A stretch of DNA of 64,000 nt from an uncultured Bacteroidaceae bacterium (GCA_905235305.1 CAJOLC010000019.1:1-64000); one strand, 5' to 3'. Positions 29,517-39,202 are shown, counted from the stretch's first letter. A program made the numbers and translations. The notes: generated by a model not told the origin, from the sequence alone.

Positions 29517-30190
29517 AATACAATGAAAGTATATAATAATGAAAAATAAAGCCTCCCCCACCCTTCCTAAAGAAAAGGTGAAAAGGTAAAAAAGTGAAAT
29601 GGTAAAAACTCGTCAACTTGTCAACTCGTCAACTTTTTCCCTCATTTTAGAGGGGTCTTGGGAGGTTTTTCAACAAAGGAGTCGCCTCAACGCTATGACA
29701 TAATAAAGGCGTGGAGACGTAGATGTCCAGTCCGAAAAAGCAACGTCGGAGACAAAACGGACAAAGATATAATCGTGAAAGTTCAGCAGTTTGCCTGCCG
29801 AAGAACGTGCCCCTTGATTGCCAAGTCTGCCGCGATGTGTGGGCAAAAGGCGGAATGAACGGGACGAGGCAAAGCGATGGGAAGCAGGAACTGAGAGAGA
29901 GACTCCCCCGACACCTCCAAAAGGAGGGGAGATATGTTCCCACGAAGAAAGCGCCTCCTTTAGGAGGGGTTGGGAATAATCCTCTGCCTTGAAAGGCGAA
30001 TTAAAAATGGAAGAATGAAAGAATAAAAGAATGAAAAAGCAAAAAGGCAAAGGCAGGATATGACGAACCAAGAATGAAGAAATGAAAGAATAAAAGAATG
30101 AAAAGGCATAACCTTTCTTATTCTCTTGTTCTCTGGATTTCACATTCATGCCTTTTATTATTTCATTCCTTCATTCTATTTAAGTCTGCT
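29517..30190. other. Non-coding region between antiporter and mmdB
   Basis: 674 bases without a supportable gene. It contains GTCAACTTGTCAACTCGTCAAC-like short repeats near 29610, purine-rich AAAGAATGAAAG simple repeats at about 30010-30110, a CCTCC/GGAGG hairpin near 29916-29930, and a minus-strand TATCTTTG box at 29762-29769 that could start the antiporter transcript with a leader of about 240 bases. Confidence 0.55.
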
Positions 30191-31465
30191 TTATCCGCAG
30201 AAGCTAAGCAGTATGCCTGCAGCGACGGCACTGCCAATGACGCCTGCAACGTTTGGTCCCATTGCGTGCATCAGCAGGAAGTTACGCGGATCGGCCTTCT
30301 GACCTTCAATCTGGCTGACACGGGCTGCCATAGGAACAGCACTGACACCAGCCGAGCCGATGAGCGGATTTATCTTCTCCTTGAGGAAGAGGTTCATCAG
30401 CTTTGCCATGAGAACTCCGCCTGCGCTGCCAATGCCGAAGGCAACGATGCCGACGCAGAGGATGGTAATCGTCTGGAAGTTCAGGAAGGCGCTTGCTGTG
30501 GCAGTGGCACCAACGGTTACGCCCAACATGATGACAACTATGTTGTTCAGCTCGTTCTGTGCGGCCTTGCTAAGACGCTCCACAACGCCACTCTCCTTGA
30601 AGAGGTTGCCGAGCATGAGGCAGCCGATGAGTGTTCCGGCAGAAGGAACAATGAGGCTGACGACGATGGCAACAATGATGGGGAAGATAATCTTCTCCTT
30701 CTTGCTGACCGTACGCAGCTGGCTCATCCTTATCTTGCGTTCCTTTTCAGTTGTAAGGGCACGCATGATGGGCGGCTGAATGACGGGAACCAATGCCATG
30801 TAGCTGTAGGCAGCGACGGCAATGGGACCGAGCAACTCGGGAGCAAGCTTGGATGTCAGGAAGATGGCCGTAGGGCCGTCGGCGCCTCCGATGATGCCGA
30901 TAGAAGCCGACTGCGCAGCAGTGAAGCCAAAGATGTCAATCTGTGTAACCAGGAAGGTAGCGAAGATGCCGAGCTGGGCTGCAGCACCAAGGAGGAGACT
31001 CTTCGGGTTTGCAATCAGAGGACCGAAGTCCGTCATGGCACCTACCCCAAGGAAGATGAGGCAAGGATAGACACCAGCCTTCACTCCGATGTAGAGGACA
31101 TCGAGCAGACCACCGTGGGCCATGACGTAGCCATAGCTGTGGTAGTTGGGGCTGGCAGGGTTCAGGAACTCATTGTTCCACATATCGGAGTCGAAGAGCC
31201 CTGCGCCTGGCAGGTTACTCAGTATCATGCCGAAGGCAATAGGCAAGAGCAACAGGGGCTCGTACTCTTTCTTTATGGCAAGATAGAGCAGGAAGCAGCC
31301 GATAAGGATCATAACGGCATTCTTCCACCCTTCTTCCTGTATGAAGAATGTGACGAAGCCCATCTCGTTGAAGAACTTGTTCAGGCCTTCCTCCAGGTTG
31401 AAGTCTGCAGCCATCAGAGGCGCAGCAACGAGAAAAAGCAAGAGCAGACTAATATACTTTTTCAT
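30191..31465 (-). CDS. mmdB: Methylmalonyl-CoA decarboxylase beta subunit (sodium pump)
   Basis: 424 aa membrane protein of the sodium-ion-translocating decarboxylase beta family. It decarboxylates carboxybiotin and exports Na+. Family segments include [20 protein letters not shown] with the essential Asp, [16 protein letters not shown] and the C-terminal [18 protein letters not shown]. An N-terminal hydrophobic, signal-like stretch precedes the conserved part, as in other Bacteroidales. Last gene of mmdA-mmdD-mmdC-mmdB, 28 bases after mmdC. The complex converts (S)-methylmalonyl-CoA to propionyl-CoA during succinate-to-propionate fermentation. Confidence 0.92.
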   Translation of the reverse strand: MKKYISLLLLFLVAAPLMAADFNLEEGLNKFFNEMGFVTFFIQEEGWKNAVMILIGCFLLYLAIKKEYEPLLLLPIAFGMILSNLPGAGLFDSDMWNNEFLNPASPNYHSYGYVMAHGGLLDVLYIGVKAGVYPCLIFLGVGAMTDFGPLIANPKSLLLGAAAQLGIFATFLVTQIDIFGFTAAQSASIGIIGGADGPTAIFLTSKLAPELLGPIAVAAYSYMALVPVIQPPIMRALTTEKERKIRMSQLRTVSKKEKIIFPIIVAIVVSLIVPSAGTLIGCLMLGNLFKESGVVERLSKAAQNELNNIVVIMLGVTVGATATASAFLNFQTITILCVGIVAFGIGSAGGVLMAKLMNLFLKEKINPLIGSAGVSAVPMAARVSQIEGQKADPRNFLLMHAMGPNVAGVIGSAVAAGILLSFCG

Positions 31466-31493
31466 AATCTGATAAGTCGTTTAGCCGTTTTGT

Positions 31494-32213
31494 TTATTCA
31501 ATTTCAATGAGGGCCTGACCACTCTGAACCTGTGCGCCAGCATCGACAAGGATGGCCTTTACGGTTCCTGCAAACTCTGCCGTGATGTTGTTCTCCATCT
31601 TCATGGCTTCCATGATGAGCACCGTGTCGCCTGCATTGACGCTGTCGCCCACCTTGACAGTCACTTTGTTGATAGTGCCGGGCAATGGAGCTGTGACAGT
31701 CTTGGCACCGGCTGCGGGAGCAGGAGCGGCAGCAGGAGCAGGAGCTGCGGCAGGAGCGGCTGCGGCTGCAGCTGGGGCTGGCTTCTGTTCTGGCTCGGCC
31801 TTTGCAGCCACGGCATCTGCCACCATCTCCACGAGCACGTCGCCCTGGTTGACGCTCTGTCCGGATGTGACAGCCACGCGCTGTACCGTTCCATCGACTT
31901 CGCTCACAATGTCGTTGGCCATCTTCATGGCTTCGATGACGAGGAGCACATCGCCGCTCTTCACATGCTGACCGGCTGCTACATTAATCTTTGTGACCGT
32001 GCCGGGCAGTTCGCTGTTGACGTTCTTCGGGCCGCCGGTCTGTGCTGCCGAACCTGCAGAGGCTGCCTGCGGGCGGGGTGCCTGACTCTTCTTTTGGGGT
32101 ACTTCTACTTGATAGGTCTGACCGTTGACGGTTACATTCATCTGTACGCCGTTGAGGTCTTCTACGGTGGCTGTGTAATCCTGACCACCTATCTTGAACT
32201 TGTATTCTTTCAT
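31494..32213 (-). CDS. mmdC: Biotin carrier subunit with two biotinyl domains
   Basis: 239 aa. It carries two biotinyl domains rather than the usual one: about 63-131 with EAMKMAND (Lys97) and about 170-239 with EAMKMENN (Lys205). Both keep the AMKM motif whose lysine is biotinylated. An Ala/Pro-rich linker (about 132-169) separates them. The N-terminal 40 residues ([20 protein letters not shown]) match the usual start of these subunits. In the decarboxylase complex biotin shuttles CO2 from the MmdA active site to MmdB. A tandem carrier could double the CO2-carrying arms. Gaps of 36 and 28 bases to its neighbours support one transcript. Confidence 0.9.
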   Translation of the reverse strand: MKEYKFKIGGQDYTATVEDLNGVQMNVTVNGQTYQVEVPQKKSQAPRPQAASAGSAAQTGGPKNVNSELPGTVTKINVAAGQHVKSGDVLLVIEAMKMANDIVSEVDGTVQRVAVTSGQSVNQGDVLVEMVADAVAAKAEPEQKPAPAAAAAAPAAAPAPAAAPAPAAGAKTVTAPLPGTINKVTVKVGDSVNAGDTVLIMEAMKMENNITAEFAGTVKAILVDAGAQVQSGQALIEIE

Positions 32214-32249
32214 TAGTTTGAAGTGTGAAATGTGTGATTAAAGGTTTGC

Positions 32250-32582
32250 TTAGAGCCTTGGGTTGAGTTGTGCGCCCCAGGCTGTCTGATAGGGAGCAAT
32301 GGTGAGGACGTGGCTTTCGCTGTTGTCCCTTTCCTGGAAGTACAGGTGGAGAGCCATCGCCACTGCTGCCTTATCCGCTTCGCTGGCTTTGACCTGAGTG
32401 CCTGCCTGCACGCTCTTCGTGCCGGAAGTCTTTGCCACGTTTGCTTTAGCGCTTGTATTCTTGGCGACAAACGAGAAGATGCCGAGGATGAGGACCAGGA
32501 TGATCAGGATGGCAAACACCACCAGAATGGAGATGCCCGCCAAGAGCCATATCTGAGGATCTGATATAGAAAGTAATCTCAT
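32250..32582 (-). CDS. mmdD: OadG/MmdD-type small membrane subunit
   Basis: 110 aa. One membrane helix (about 12-40, ILVVFAILIILVLILGIFSF) is followed by a polar Ala/Lys/Thr linker and a conserved C-terminal segment (AAVAMALHLYF...). This is the layout of the OadG/MmdD subunit that holds the carboxyltransferase on the membrane subunit. It starts 6 bases after mmdA. Assignment rests on topology, size and operon position more than on motifs. Confidence 0.82.
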   Translation of the reverse strand: MRLLSISDPQIWLLAGISILVVFAILIILVLILGIFSFVAKNTSAKANVAKTSGTKSVQAGTQVKASEADKAAVAMALHLYFQERDNSESHVLTIAPYQTAWGAQLNPRL

Positions 32583-32588
32583 GATGCT

Positions 32589-34160
32589 TTACAGAGGGAT
32601 GTTGCCGTGCTTCTTGGCAGGGTTAGTCAGTTTCTTGTTCTCGAGTTGGGCAAGGGCGCGGATGATGCGGAAGCGGGTGTTGCGCGGTTCAATCACGTCG
32701 TCGATGTATCCATACTTGGCAGCCTGATAGGGATTTGCGAAGAGGTCTTCGTACTCCTTCTGCTTCTCTGCCATGTAGGCCTTAGCCTCTTCTACCTTAC
32801 CCTCGTCCTTGAGGGCCTTGGCTTCCTTGGCGTAGAGCACGCTGGCAGCACCGCTTGCGCCCATGACAGCTATCTCGCTCGACGGCCAAGCATAGTTCAG
32901 GTCGCCACGAAGCTGCTTGCAGCTCATCACGATGTGACTGCCGCCGTAGCTCTTGCGCAGTGTGACGGTGACTTTGGGGATAGTGGCCTCGCCGTAGGCA
33001 TACAGCAGCTTGGCGCCGTGCAGGATGACGGCGTTGTACTCCTGGGCAGTGCCCGGGAGGAAGCCCGGCACATCGACGAGGGTCACGATGGGAATGTTGA
33101 AGGCGTCGCAGAAGCGGACGAAACGGGCACCCTTGCGGCTGCTGTTGCAGTCGAGCACGCCGGCGAGCTGCTTGGGCTGGTTGGCAACGATGCCGACACT
33201 CTGGCCGTTGAAGCGGGCGAAGCCGATGATGATATTCTTGGCATAACCCGGCTGCACCTCGAAGAACTCACCGTTGTCGACGATGCCTGCTATCACCTGA
33301 TACATGTCGTAAGGCATGTTGGGGTTGTCGGGAATGATGTCGTTGAGGTAGTCCTCCATGCGGTCGATGGGATCGGTGCAGGCCACGCGGGGAGTCTTCT
33401 CGAGGTTGTTCTGCGGGATGTAGGAGAAGAGTTGCTTAATCATGGCGATGCACTCCTCTTCGCTCTTGGCCGTGAAGTGCGTGACGCCGCTCTTTGTGGC
33501 ATGAACGCTTGCGCCGCCGAGCTGTTCCTGAGTAACCACTTCGCCCAGAACGGCCTTCACAGGACCAGGACCTGTTAGGAACATATAGCTGCTTCCCTCG
33601 ACCATGAAGGTGAAGTCCGTCAGTGCGGGGCTATAAACGGCACCGCCTGCGCACGGACCCATAATGGCACTTATCTGGGGAATCACGCCAGAGGACATGA
33701 TGTTGCGCTGGAAGATTTCAGCATAACCTGCAAGGGCGTTGATGCCTTCCTGCAGACGTGCGCCGCCAGAGTCGTTGAGTCCGATGACGGGAGCACCGAC
33801 CTTCATGGCGATGTCCATCACCTTGCAAATCTTGCTTGCCAGCATCTCGGAGAGAGAACCAGCGGAAACCGTGAAGTCCTGAGCAAAGACATAAACAAGG
33901 CGACCACCGATAGTGCCGCTACCTGTTACGACGCCGTCGCCCAGATATTGCTTCTTCTCCATGCCGAAGTTCGTGCAGCGGTGCTTCACGAACATATCCA
34001 ACTCCTCGAAGCTACCTTCGTCGAGCAGCAGGTTGATGCGTTCGCGAGCTGTGAGCTTGCCTTTCTCGTGCTGCTTCTCGATAGCCTTTTCGCCGCCGCC
34101 TATGCGGGCTTTGGCGCGGAGCTCCATAAGCTCCTTAATCTTTTCTGTTTGTGTACTCAT
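32589..34160 (-). CDS. mmdA: Methylmalonyl-CoA decarboxylase/carboxyltransferase alpha subunit
   Basis: 523 aa. A carboxyltransferase of the crotonase-like acyl-CoA carboxylase family transfers the carboxyl group from methylmalonyl-CoA to biotin. N- and C-terminal crotonase-like halves are visible: [20 protein letters not shown] and [16 protein letters not shown] in the first, and [20 protein letters not shown] with [15 protein letters not shown] in the second. Length is typical (510-520 aa). First gene of the mmd operon, with a TATCTTTG box about 45 bases upstream. The same fold occurs in propionyl-CoA carboxylase; the downstream OadG- and OadB-like genes favour a decarboxylase. Confidence 0.93.
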   Translation of the reverse strand: MSTQTEKIKELMELRAKARIGGGEKAIEKQHEKGKLTARERINLLLDEGSFEELDMFVKHRCTNFGMEKKQYLGDGVVTGSGTIGGRLVYVFAQDFTVSAGSLSEMLASKICKVMDIAMKVGAPVIGLNDSGGARLQEGINALAGYAEIFQRNIMSSGVIPQISAIMGPCAGGAVYSPALTDFTFMVEGSSYMFLTGPGPVKAVLGEVVTQEQLGGASVHATKSGVTHFTAKSEEECIAMIKQLFSYIPQNNLEKTPRVACTDPIDRMEDYLNDIIPDNPNMPYDMYQVIAGIVDNGEFFEVQPGYAKNIIIGFARFNGQSVGIVANQPKQLAGVLDCNSSRKGARFVRFCDAFNIPIVTLVDVPGFLPGTAQEYNAVILHGAKLLYAYGEATIPKVTVTLRKSYGGSHIVMSCKQLRGDLNYAWPSSEIAVMGASGAASVLYAKEAKALKDEGKVEEAKAYMAEKQKEYEDLFANPYQAAKYGYIDDVIEPRNTRFRIIRALAQLENKKLTNPAKKHGNIPL

Positions 34161-34206
34161 CTTTGTGATTTAGTATTTGACGATTTACGTTTTTTCAATT
34201 CGCGTG

Positions 34207-34214
34207 CAAAGATA
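34207..34214 (-). promoter_or_regulatory. -7 element of the mmd operon
   Basis: TATCTTTG on the minus strand, about 46 bases before the mmdA ATG, giving a leader of about 43 bases. No clear -33 TTTG. Confidence 0.65.
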
Positions 34215-34287
34215 CAATTTTTTACGTTATGTTGTACTCTTGATGCCGTATTTTTTCCTTTCCTTACACATTATATATTATAATATG

Positions 34288-35148
34288 TCACTTTGCCCAG
34301 AGCAATGTTCCGTCTGAAGACTGTCCTTCCGCATCGACAGACAACTGAGTGACGCGACTGTTGTTGTAGAACGTTACTTCTGCCTCCCCTTCATCGTTCA
34401 ACTTGAGGTTGGGATTCCAATAGAGTGTGCGACGATAGTCTTTCTTGTCTTCCGAAGGCTTTTGCTTGCTGTAATCAGGCGAATAGAACTGTGCAGGATA
34501 GGCAAAGCCAGGAATTACATAGCGGCGGTCGCGATATGTCAACCGGCGGGAGCCACTACGGAAGGGATAGCGGACAAGCGTTGTCTTAGGCTCGTTGCTG
34601 CCATAATACATGCTGTTGCCATACTGTCGAGGACTGTAATCAGAGTAAAAGACATACATATCCCAGACGCCATTGCCTTGATACTCCAGTGCCTCACCAG
34701 GGGACATGTCGAAGTCGTGGGTCGAGCGAAGATACTTTCTGACATATATGGAATCCTCCGGTATAGAGTCGCCTCGCATGGCGAGAATCATTCTTCGGGT
34801 AAATCCGACGCCGTTGCGAACCTCGAACGTCTTTTCCTGCCCTTCTCCATATTTCCTTTCAATGACGCCTACGCCGAAGTCTGCCGTCAAGACCTGCATG
34901 AAACCCAATCCTATGAGCACGCCGCTCACGTCGGAGGGCTTGTCTGTGTCGGTCCGTCGCGTATAGGCCGTGAACCAGATTGTATCGCCAAGTTGATAAG
35001 AGGTGTTGTCCATGTGGACGAAGACTTTCTCCTGCGGAATGGTACGGCCAAAGGCGGCTTGCCTCAGAGCGAACTTTTCGAGGGCCGATTCCTCGGCAAA
35101 GGCGAGGATGGGCAGCAGGAAGAAAAGGATGACAATCCTCATCTTCAT
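34288..35148 (-). pseudogene. MG2/TonB-plug-type surface protein, internally deleted
   Basis: 286 aa from the ATG at 35148 (signal peptide MKMRIVILFFLLPILAFAEE; an earlier ATG at 35178 is possible). Residues about 30-75 match the beginning of large Bacteroidales alpha-2-macroglobulin-like proteins (IPQEKVFVHMDNTSYQLGDT, WFTAYTRRTD). From about residue 85 on, the sequence matches the end of such proteins (YWNPNLKLNDEGEAEVTFYN then a GQSSDGTLLW close). These proteins are usually about 800 aa or more, so most of the middle is missing and the frame has been kept across the junction. It may still make a short protein. A minus-strand TAAATTTG box lies at 35207-35214. Confidence 0.65.
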
Positions 35149-35369
35149 GTCGCACATTATGTCCCGCATAGATAGCATAAAAATGGTTTACTGCTGAAAG
35201 GCGCTACAAATTTAGGAATTTTATTCCTGTTCACAAAGAAAAACGTGCAGAAAGAGCGGACGCCGCACTTTTCAACTTGTCATGGAAAAGACTGTTTTGC
35301 TTACCTTTTAACACTTCGGTTTTAGACGCTCTACGGAGCAGTTTTGATGGAAATACGTCATCTTTACCG

Positions 35370-35500
35370 ACTCAGTACAGGTATTTCATCAACACAATAT
35401 AGTGCATTGACAAACGCAATAGTGTGGGTTGACAAACGCAATAGTGAGGGTTGAATGACTCGGCACGTTAAGTTGAGCGATTAAGAACGTCGAATCACCC
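35370..35500. repeat. 22-bp phased array (ACGCAATAGTG type)
   Basis: Unit starts at 35370, 35392, 35414, 35436, 35458 and 35480. The three central ones share ACRCAATA(TA)GTG and GGTTGACAA. The 35458 unit contains GGCACGTTAAG, and the 35480 unit contains AACGTCGAATCACCC, which matches the inverse of the 62399 array. A flanking TACGTCATCTTTACCGA resembles the flank of the 50463 array. Confidence 0.8.
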
Positions 35501-35810
35501 ATCGAAATAGGCCTATCTGACCGATTTACTGTCCTAAATCGGAACATGTTATTGCCCTCATCGGGAAGCCAAAAACGTAAGTCGAACACAATCAAAAGGT
35601 TACGAAAATTCAAAAATACGGCGTTCTTTTCGGCCTCGGCAGACGTCGGGCATTTTCGCGCTATTCTCAGCGAGTCGGGAAAACGCAAAGTGTCAGTAAT
35701 CCTTCCTTATTCCGGGCAAAGTGTCAGAATGTCATCACAGACGATTTGCCCTTCCATTATTTCATTATTCCAATTTTAATTCGTACCTTGACCTACGGTC
35801 GAGCTACGGC

Positions 35811-35889
35811 CTTCGCTCGGAAATAAAAGGAAAAACTTGCGTCTTCCCTTTGTATTTCGCTCGCTTTTTCGTACCTTTGCAAACGCTAA
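35811..35889 (+). promoter_or_regulatory. Promoter cassette upstream of MATE gene
   Basis: TTTG at 35849-35852 and TACCTTTG at 35872-35879, 19 bases apart, form a canonical promoter. The surrounding 79 bp (CTTCGCTCGGAAATA... to ...CGCTAA) is shared, in the same order and spacing, with the regions upstream of hisS (62276-62352, minus strand) and of the coiled-coil gene (62638-62716). Confidence 0.85.
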
Positions 35890-35913
35890 GAAAGCAAAGC
35901 CTTTCAGGATAGT

Positions 35914-37278
35914 ATGCAACAGCACGTACCCACAGAACTCGGCACGAAGCCCATCGGCCAGCTGCTTTGGCAGTATTCCCTGCCCGCCATCATCGCGATG
36001 GTGGCATCCTCAGTGTATAACATCGTGGACAGCATCTTCGTGGGTCAGGGCCTCGGCGACATCGCCATCAGCGGCATGGCAGTGGCAAGCCCCTTCATGA
36101 ACTTGTCGGCAGCCTTCGGAGCCATGGTCGGAGTGGGTGCAAGCACCGTGATAAGCGTCCGCCTCGGCCAAGGAAAGTACGAGGAGGCACAGCACATCCT
36201 GGGCAACACCATCAGCCTGAACATCCTGCTCGGCATCCTCTTCACGCTGGCTTGCCTGCCCTTCATCGACGACATCCTGCGCCTCTTCGGTGCGAGCGAC
36301 GTCACCCTGCCCTACGCGCGGGAGTACATGCTCATCATCCTGCTTGGCAACATGGTGACGCACCTCTACTTCGGATCGAACGCCATCCTGCGCAGTGCCG
36401 GCCATCCACGCTCGGCAATGGGATGCACATTCCTTGCCATCATCGTCAACTGCCTGCTCGATCCGCTCTTCATCTTCGTGTTCCGTTGGGGCATACAGGG
36501 TGTGGCGTGGGCCACCGTCATAGCGCAGGCCATCGCCTTCTGCTGGCAGTTGCGGCTCTTCAGCCGGCCCACGGAACTGCTCCGCCTACGCCGCGGCATC
36601 TATCGCCTCAGGCTCGACATCGTCCGCCAGAGCCTTGCCATCGGCCTCAGCCCGTTCCTCATGAACTGCTGCGCCTGCCTCGTCGTGCTCATCTGCAACA
36701 ACCGTCTGCTCCAATATGGCGGCGACATGGCCATCGGCGCCTATGGTATTGTCAACAGGGTCGTCTTCTTGTTCTCCACTATCGTGTTCGGCCTTTCGCA
36801 GGGAATGCAACCCATCATCGGCTACAACTGGGGAGCGAGGCAGAACGACCGCGTGTTCCGTACCCTGCGCTACGGCATACTCATCGCCACGGCCATCACC
36901 ACGGCGGCCTTCCTGACTGGCGAACTCATCCCTGCACCCGTGATTCACATCTTCGGAGCCGGTGAGGAACTGACCGAGAAGGCTGTCCGCGCCTTCCGCA
37001 TCATCGTGGTGGCCTTCCCCTTGGTCGGTGCCCAGATGGTCATCGGACACTTCTTCCAGAGTATCGGCCACGCAGCGAAGAGCATCTTCCTCAGCGTCTC
37101 CAGGCAATTGCTCTTCCTCCTCCCCATGCTCGCCCTGCTGCCGCAATGGTGGGGGCTCGACGGCGTATGGCTCGCAATGCCCGTGAGCGACACCCTCAGC
37201 GTCATCACTGCCACCGGCATGCTGCTCTATATGATGAGGAAAATCAAACGCCATGAAACGCATCGGACTGCTGAGTGA
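35914..37278 (+). CDS. MATE family efflux transporter
   Basis: 454 aa with about 12 hydrophobic helices in two related halves. The N-terminal block SLPAIIAMVASSVYNIVDSI and FVGQGLGDIAISGMAV is typical of the MATE (DinF/NorM-like) superfamily; a second QPIIGYNWGARQ block opens the C-terminal half. Such transporters export drugs, toxins or metabolites using Na+ or H+ gradients; the substrate cannot be read from the sequence. It overlaps the next gene by 26 bases. Transcription starts from the repeated promoter cassette. Confidence 0.93.
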   Translation: MQQHVPTELGTKPIGQLLWQYSLPAIIAMVASSVYNIVDSIFVGQGLGDIAISGMAVASPFMNLSAAFGAMVGVGASTVISVRLGQGKYEEAQHILGNTISLNILLGILFTLACLPFIDDILRLFGASDVTLPYAREYMLIILLGNMVTHLYFGSNAILRSAGHPRSAMGCTFLAIIVNCLLDPLFIFVFRWGIQGVAWATVIAQAIAFCWQLRLFSRPTELLRLRRGIYRLRLDIVRQSLAIGLSPFLMNCCACLVVLICNNRLLQYGGDMAIGAYGIVNRVVFLFSTIVFGLSQGMQPIIGYNWGARQNDRVFRTLRYGILIATAITTAAFLTGELIPAPVIHIFGAGEELTEKAVRAFRIIVVAFPLVGAQMVIGHFFQSIGHAAKSIFLSVSRQLLFLLPMLALLPQWWGLDGVWLAMPVSDTLSVITATGMLLYMMRKIKRHETHRTAE

Positions 37279-37744
37279 CACCCATGCCTACTGGGACGAC
37301 CGCTATCTCCACCACTTCGAACAATGCGACGAGATATGGCACGCCGGCGACATCGGCTCGCTGGAACTGGCGATGCGCCTCAATGAGTTCCGTCCTCTAA
37401 GAGCCGTCTTCGGCAATTGCGATGGCGGAGATTTGCGAAGGCTCTACACCGAAAAGCTCCGATGGACATGCGAAGGAGCCGACATCCTCATGACACACAT
37501 AGGCGGTTACCCAGGCAATTACGACCCACGCATCAGGCGGCAAGTGTTCGAGAAACCGCCCAAACTCTTCATCTCAGGACACAGCCACATCCTGAAAGTG
37601 CAGTATGATGAGCGGCTGAAACTGCTTCACATCAATCCAGGGGCAGCAGGCCTTCAGGGATGGCACCAAGTCCGTACCCTCGTCCGCCTCACCGTAGACA
37701 ACGGAAACTTCAGCGACCTCGAAGTCATCGAAATACCTCGTTAA
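37253..37744 (+). CDS. Metallophosphoesterase, YfcE/MJ0936 family
   Basis: 163 aa. The calcineurin-like fold is shown by LLSDTHAYWD (metal-binding Asp, His), HAGDIG, FGNCDGG, MTHIGG and FISGHSHI, all in the correct order. These small phosphodiesterases hydrolyse cyclic or other phosphodiesters in vitro; the physiological substrate is unknown. The ORF begins inside the end of the MATE gene (26-bp overlap), so translation is probably coupled. Confidence 0.92.
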   Translation: MKRIGLLSDTHAYWDDRYLHHFEQCDEIWHAGDIGSLELAMRLNEFRPLRAVFGNCDGGDLRRLYTEKLRWTCEGADILMTHIGGYPGNYDPRIRRQVFEKPPKLFISGHSHILKVQYDERLKLLHINPGAAGLQGWHQVRTLVRLTVDNGNFSDLEVIEIPR

Positions 37745-37829
37745 GGCTTTTTATTGCCCTCGAAAACATGTTCTTCAGCATAAATTAGGGCATTTCTTCA
37801 GGGAAAATGACATTTTTTACTACAAATCC

Positions 37830-37860
37830 TTGCAGGAATGGCAGAAATGTCCTATCTTTG
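37830..37860 (+). promoter_or_regulatory. Promoter of the small secreted protein gene
   Basis: TATCTTTG at 37853-37860 with a TTG-type -33 region about 20 bases upstream; the ATG follows 18 bases later at 37879. Confidence 0.7.
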
Positions 37861-37878
37861 CAACGGATTATATAAGGT

Positions 37879-38181
37879 ATGAAGAAGTTTTATATCATAA
37901 CACTCACCTTAGTGATGGCCTTCGCCCCGCTTCCCATCTTGGCAGAGCCAGCCAGTGATGGCATCGAAATGAGCGTATCGGGCATATCGCTTAGCATCAA
38001 GGACGGAAACGTTCATATTGTAGGTGCGAATGGAGAAGTTATGGAGATCTTCAACCTGACAGGTGCCAAGGTTACGACTGTACGCATTGACAGCAACGAC
38101 AAAACCTTTGCACTGAATCTTCAAAAGGGCTGTTACCTTATTAAAGTCGGCAAGATTGTCCGCAAAATCTCCATACAGTAA
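37879..38181 (+). CDS. Small secreted protein consisting of a type IX-like C-terminal domain
   Basis: 100 aa. A signal peptide (1-22, ending PILAE) is followed by about 75 residues that resemble a type A Por sorting tail: VSGISLSIKDGNVHIVGANG, then MEIFNLTGAKV, then KGCYLIKVGKIVRKISIQ. There is no cargo domain before it. It may be a free sorting-tail-like protein, a decayed larger gene, or a small periplasmic beta-sandwich protein. It has its own promoter and a strong terminator, so it is a complete transcription unit. Confidence 0.72.
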   Translation: MKKFYIITLTLVMAFAPLPILAEPASDGIEMSVSGISLSIKDGNVHIVGANGEVMEIFNLTGAKVTTVRIDSNDKTFALNLQKGCYLIKVGKIVRKISIQ

Positions 38182-38194
38182 CAGCCTTCTTTTA

Positions 38195-38222
38195 CCCCTC
38201 TCCGCAAGAGAGGGGCGTTTTA
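38195..38222 (+). terminator. Intrinsic terminator of the small secreted protein gene
   Basis: CCCCTCTC (38195-38202) and GAGAGGGG (38208-38215) form a perfect stem with a CGCAA loop, followed by CGTTTTAT. Confidence 0.88.
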
Positions 38223-38273
38223 TGTCCGCTGAGATTTAAACCTTCATCTATTGTTCATGTCTAATTTACTGTG

Positions 38274-38813
38274 ATGATAGACGAGGAAGCACTCAATAGA
38301 CAACTGCATGAAGCAGCTACCAAAGAAGCAGCTTTCACACGACTCGTACGCGAGTACCAAGAGCCGCTTTACTGGCAGATACGCCGAATGGTTGTGGTTC
38401 ACGATGATGCCGACGATGTCCTCCAAAACACCCTCATCAAGGCATGGAGCGCAATAGACAGCTTCCGAGGCGAATCCCGCCTGCAAACCTGGCTCTTCCG
38501 AATTGCCATCAACGAGTCGCTCAACTTCCTCAATAAAAAGAAAACGGTGCAGAGCCTCGACCAAGAAAACGGAAGCCTTGCCGACGTGCTTGCCAGCGAC
38601 AGCTTCTTCGATGGCGACGAAGTGCAAAGACAGTTCCAGACAGCCATCAACGCGCTGCCCGAAAAGCAACGACTCGTCTTCAACCTGAAGTACTTCGACG
38701 AGATGAAGTACGAAGACATGTCTGACCTGCTCGGCACAAGCATCGGAGCTCTCAAGGCATCATACCATCATGCAGTCAAAAAAATATCCGCCTTTTTTGA
38801 CAATTGCGATTAA
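38274..38813 (+). CDS. ECF RNA polymerase sigma factor (first of three)
   Basis: 179 aa from the ATG at 38274 (a GTG lies one codon upstream). Region 2 is at about 20-90 (YQEPLYWQIRRMVVVHDDAD, then VLQNTLIKAW) and region 4 at about 120-170 (INALPEKQRLVFNLKYFDEM, with the DNA-recognition helix GTSIGALKASYHHAVKKI). It redirects RNA polymerase to specific promoters, usually under control of an anti-sigma partner. The next gene, 33 bases on, encodes a small one-helix membrane protein that is a good candidate for that partner. Confidence 0.92.
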   Translation: MIDEEALNRQLHEAATKEAAFTRLVREYQEPLYWQIRRMVVVHDDADDVLQNTLIKAWSAIDSFRGESRLQTWLFRIAINESLNFLNKKKTVQSLDQENGSLADVLASDSFFDGDEVQRQFQTAINALPEKQRLVFNLKYFDEMKYEDMSDLLGTSIGALKASYHHAVKKISAFFDNCD

Positions 38814-38846
38814 ACCTTTCATATTATATAATATCAAATAGGTAGA

Positions 38847-39194
38847 ATGAAAACTCAAGACTATAAGCAACTGACCGCAGAGGAGCTGGAGACAAAGCTC
38901 TTCGAACGTTTTGGCGCAGAGAACCATTTCACTGTTCCCGAAGGCTATTTCAATGGTCTTTCTGACAGAGTGATGGGTCGCATTGCTGAGAGGAAGAACC
39001 GTCGCAAACTTATATGGCGATGGGCCGCTGCTGCCGTTCTGGCTGGTTGTGTTGCCGCCGGAGGCATGCTCTTCGAGAGTCATTACAAAGCACAGCAGCT
39101 CGAAGCAGAGAACATTCAGTACATCGAAGATGCCCTCGACTATTCAATGATTGACAATATGAGCATCGCATCATATCTAACCGAAGCAGAATAA
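38847..39194 (+). CDS. Putative anti-sigma factor, single membrane helix
   Basis: 115 aa. A polar N-terminal part (about 1-55, with HFTVPEGYFNGLSDRVMGRI) is followed by one membrane helix (about 58-76, WRWAAAAVLAGCVAAGGMLF) and a short outer tail. This topology is normal for Bacteroidota anti-sigma factors, which hold their ECF partner on the cytoplasmic side; the PEGYF motif is common in such proteins. It sits between the sigma gene and a Spy-like gene in what looks like a three-gene operon. There is no recognised anti-sigma domain, so the role is inferred. Confidence 0.6.
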   Translation: MKTQDYKQLTAEELETKLFERFGAENHFTVPEGYFNGLSDRVMGRIAERKNRRKLIWRWAAAAVLAGCVAAGGMLFESHYKAQQLEAENIQYIEDALDYSMIDNMSIASYLTEAE

Positions 39195-39202
39195 ACGTGA
39201 AG

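Larger units (their letters stand above)
35149..35913. other. Divergent intergenic region with 22-bp array
   Basis: 765 bases between the minus-strand deleted surface-protein gene and the plus-strand MATE gene. It contains a 22-bp array (35348-35500), a GCAAAGTGTCAG direct repeat at 35685 and 35716, the motif CCTACGGTCGAGCTACGG near 35790 and the 79-bp promoter cassette (35811-35889). No gene is evident. Confidence 0.65.

Noticed and set aside
29647..29943. Open frames in the gap between the antiporter and mmdB
   Set aside because: Low-complexity, no domain, opposite frames equally open; treated as non-coding.
30098..31510. 470-codon plus-strand frame opposite mmdB
   Set aside because: It is the mirror frame of a well-supported membrane protein gene and has no family features.
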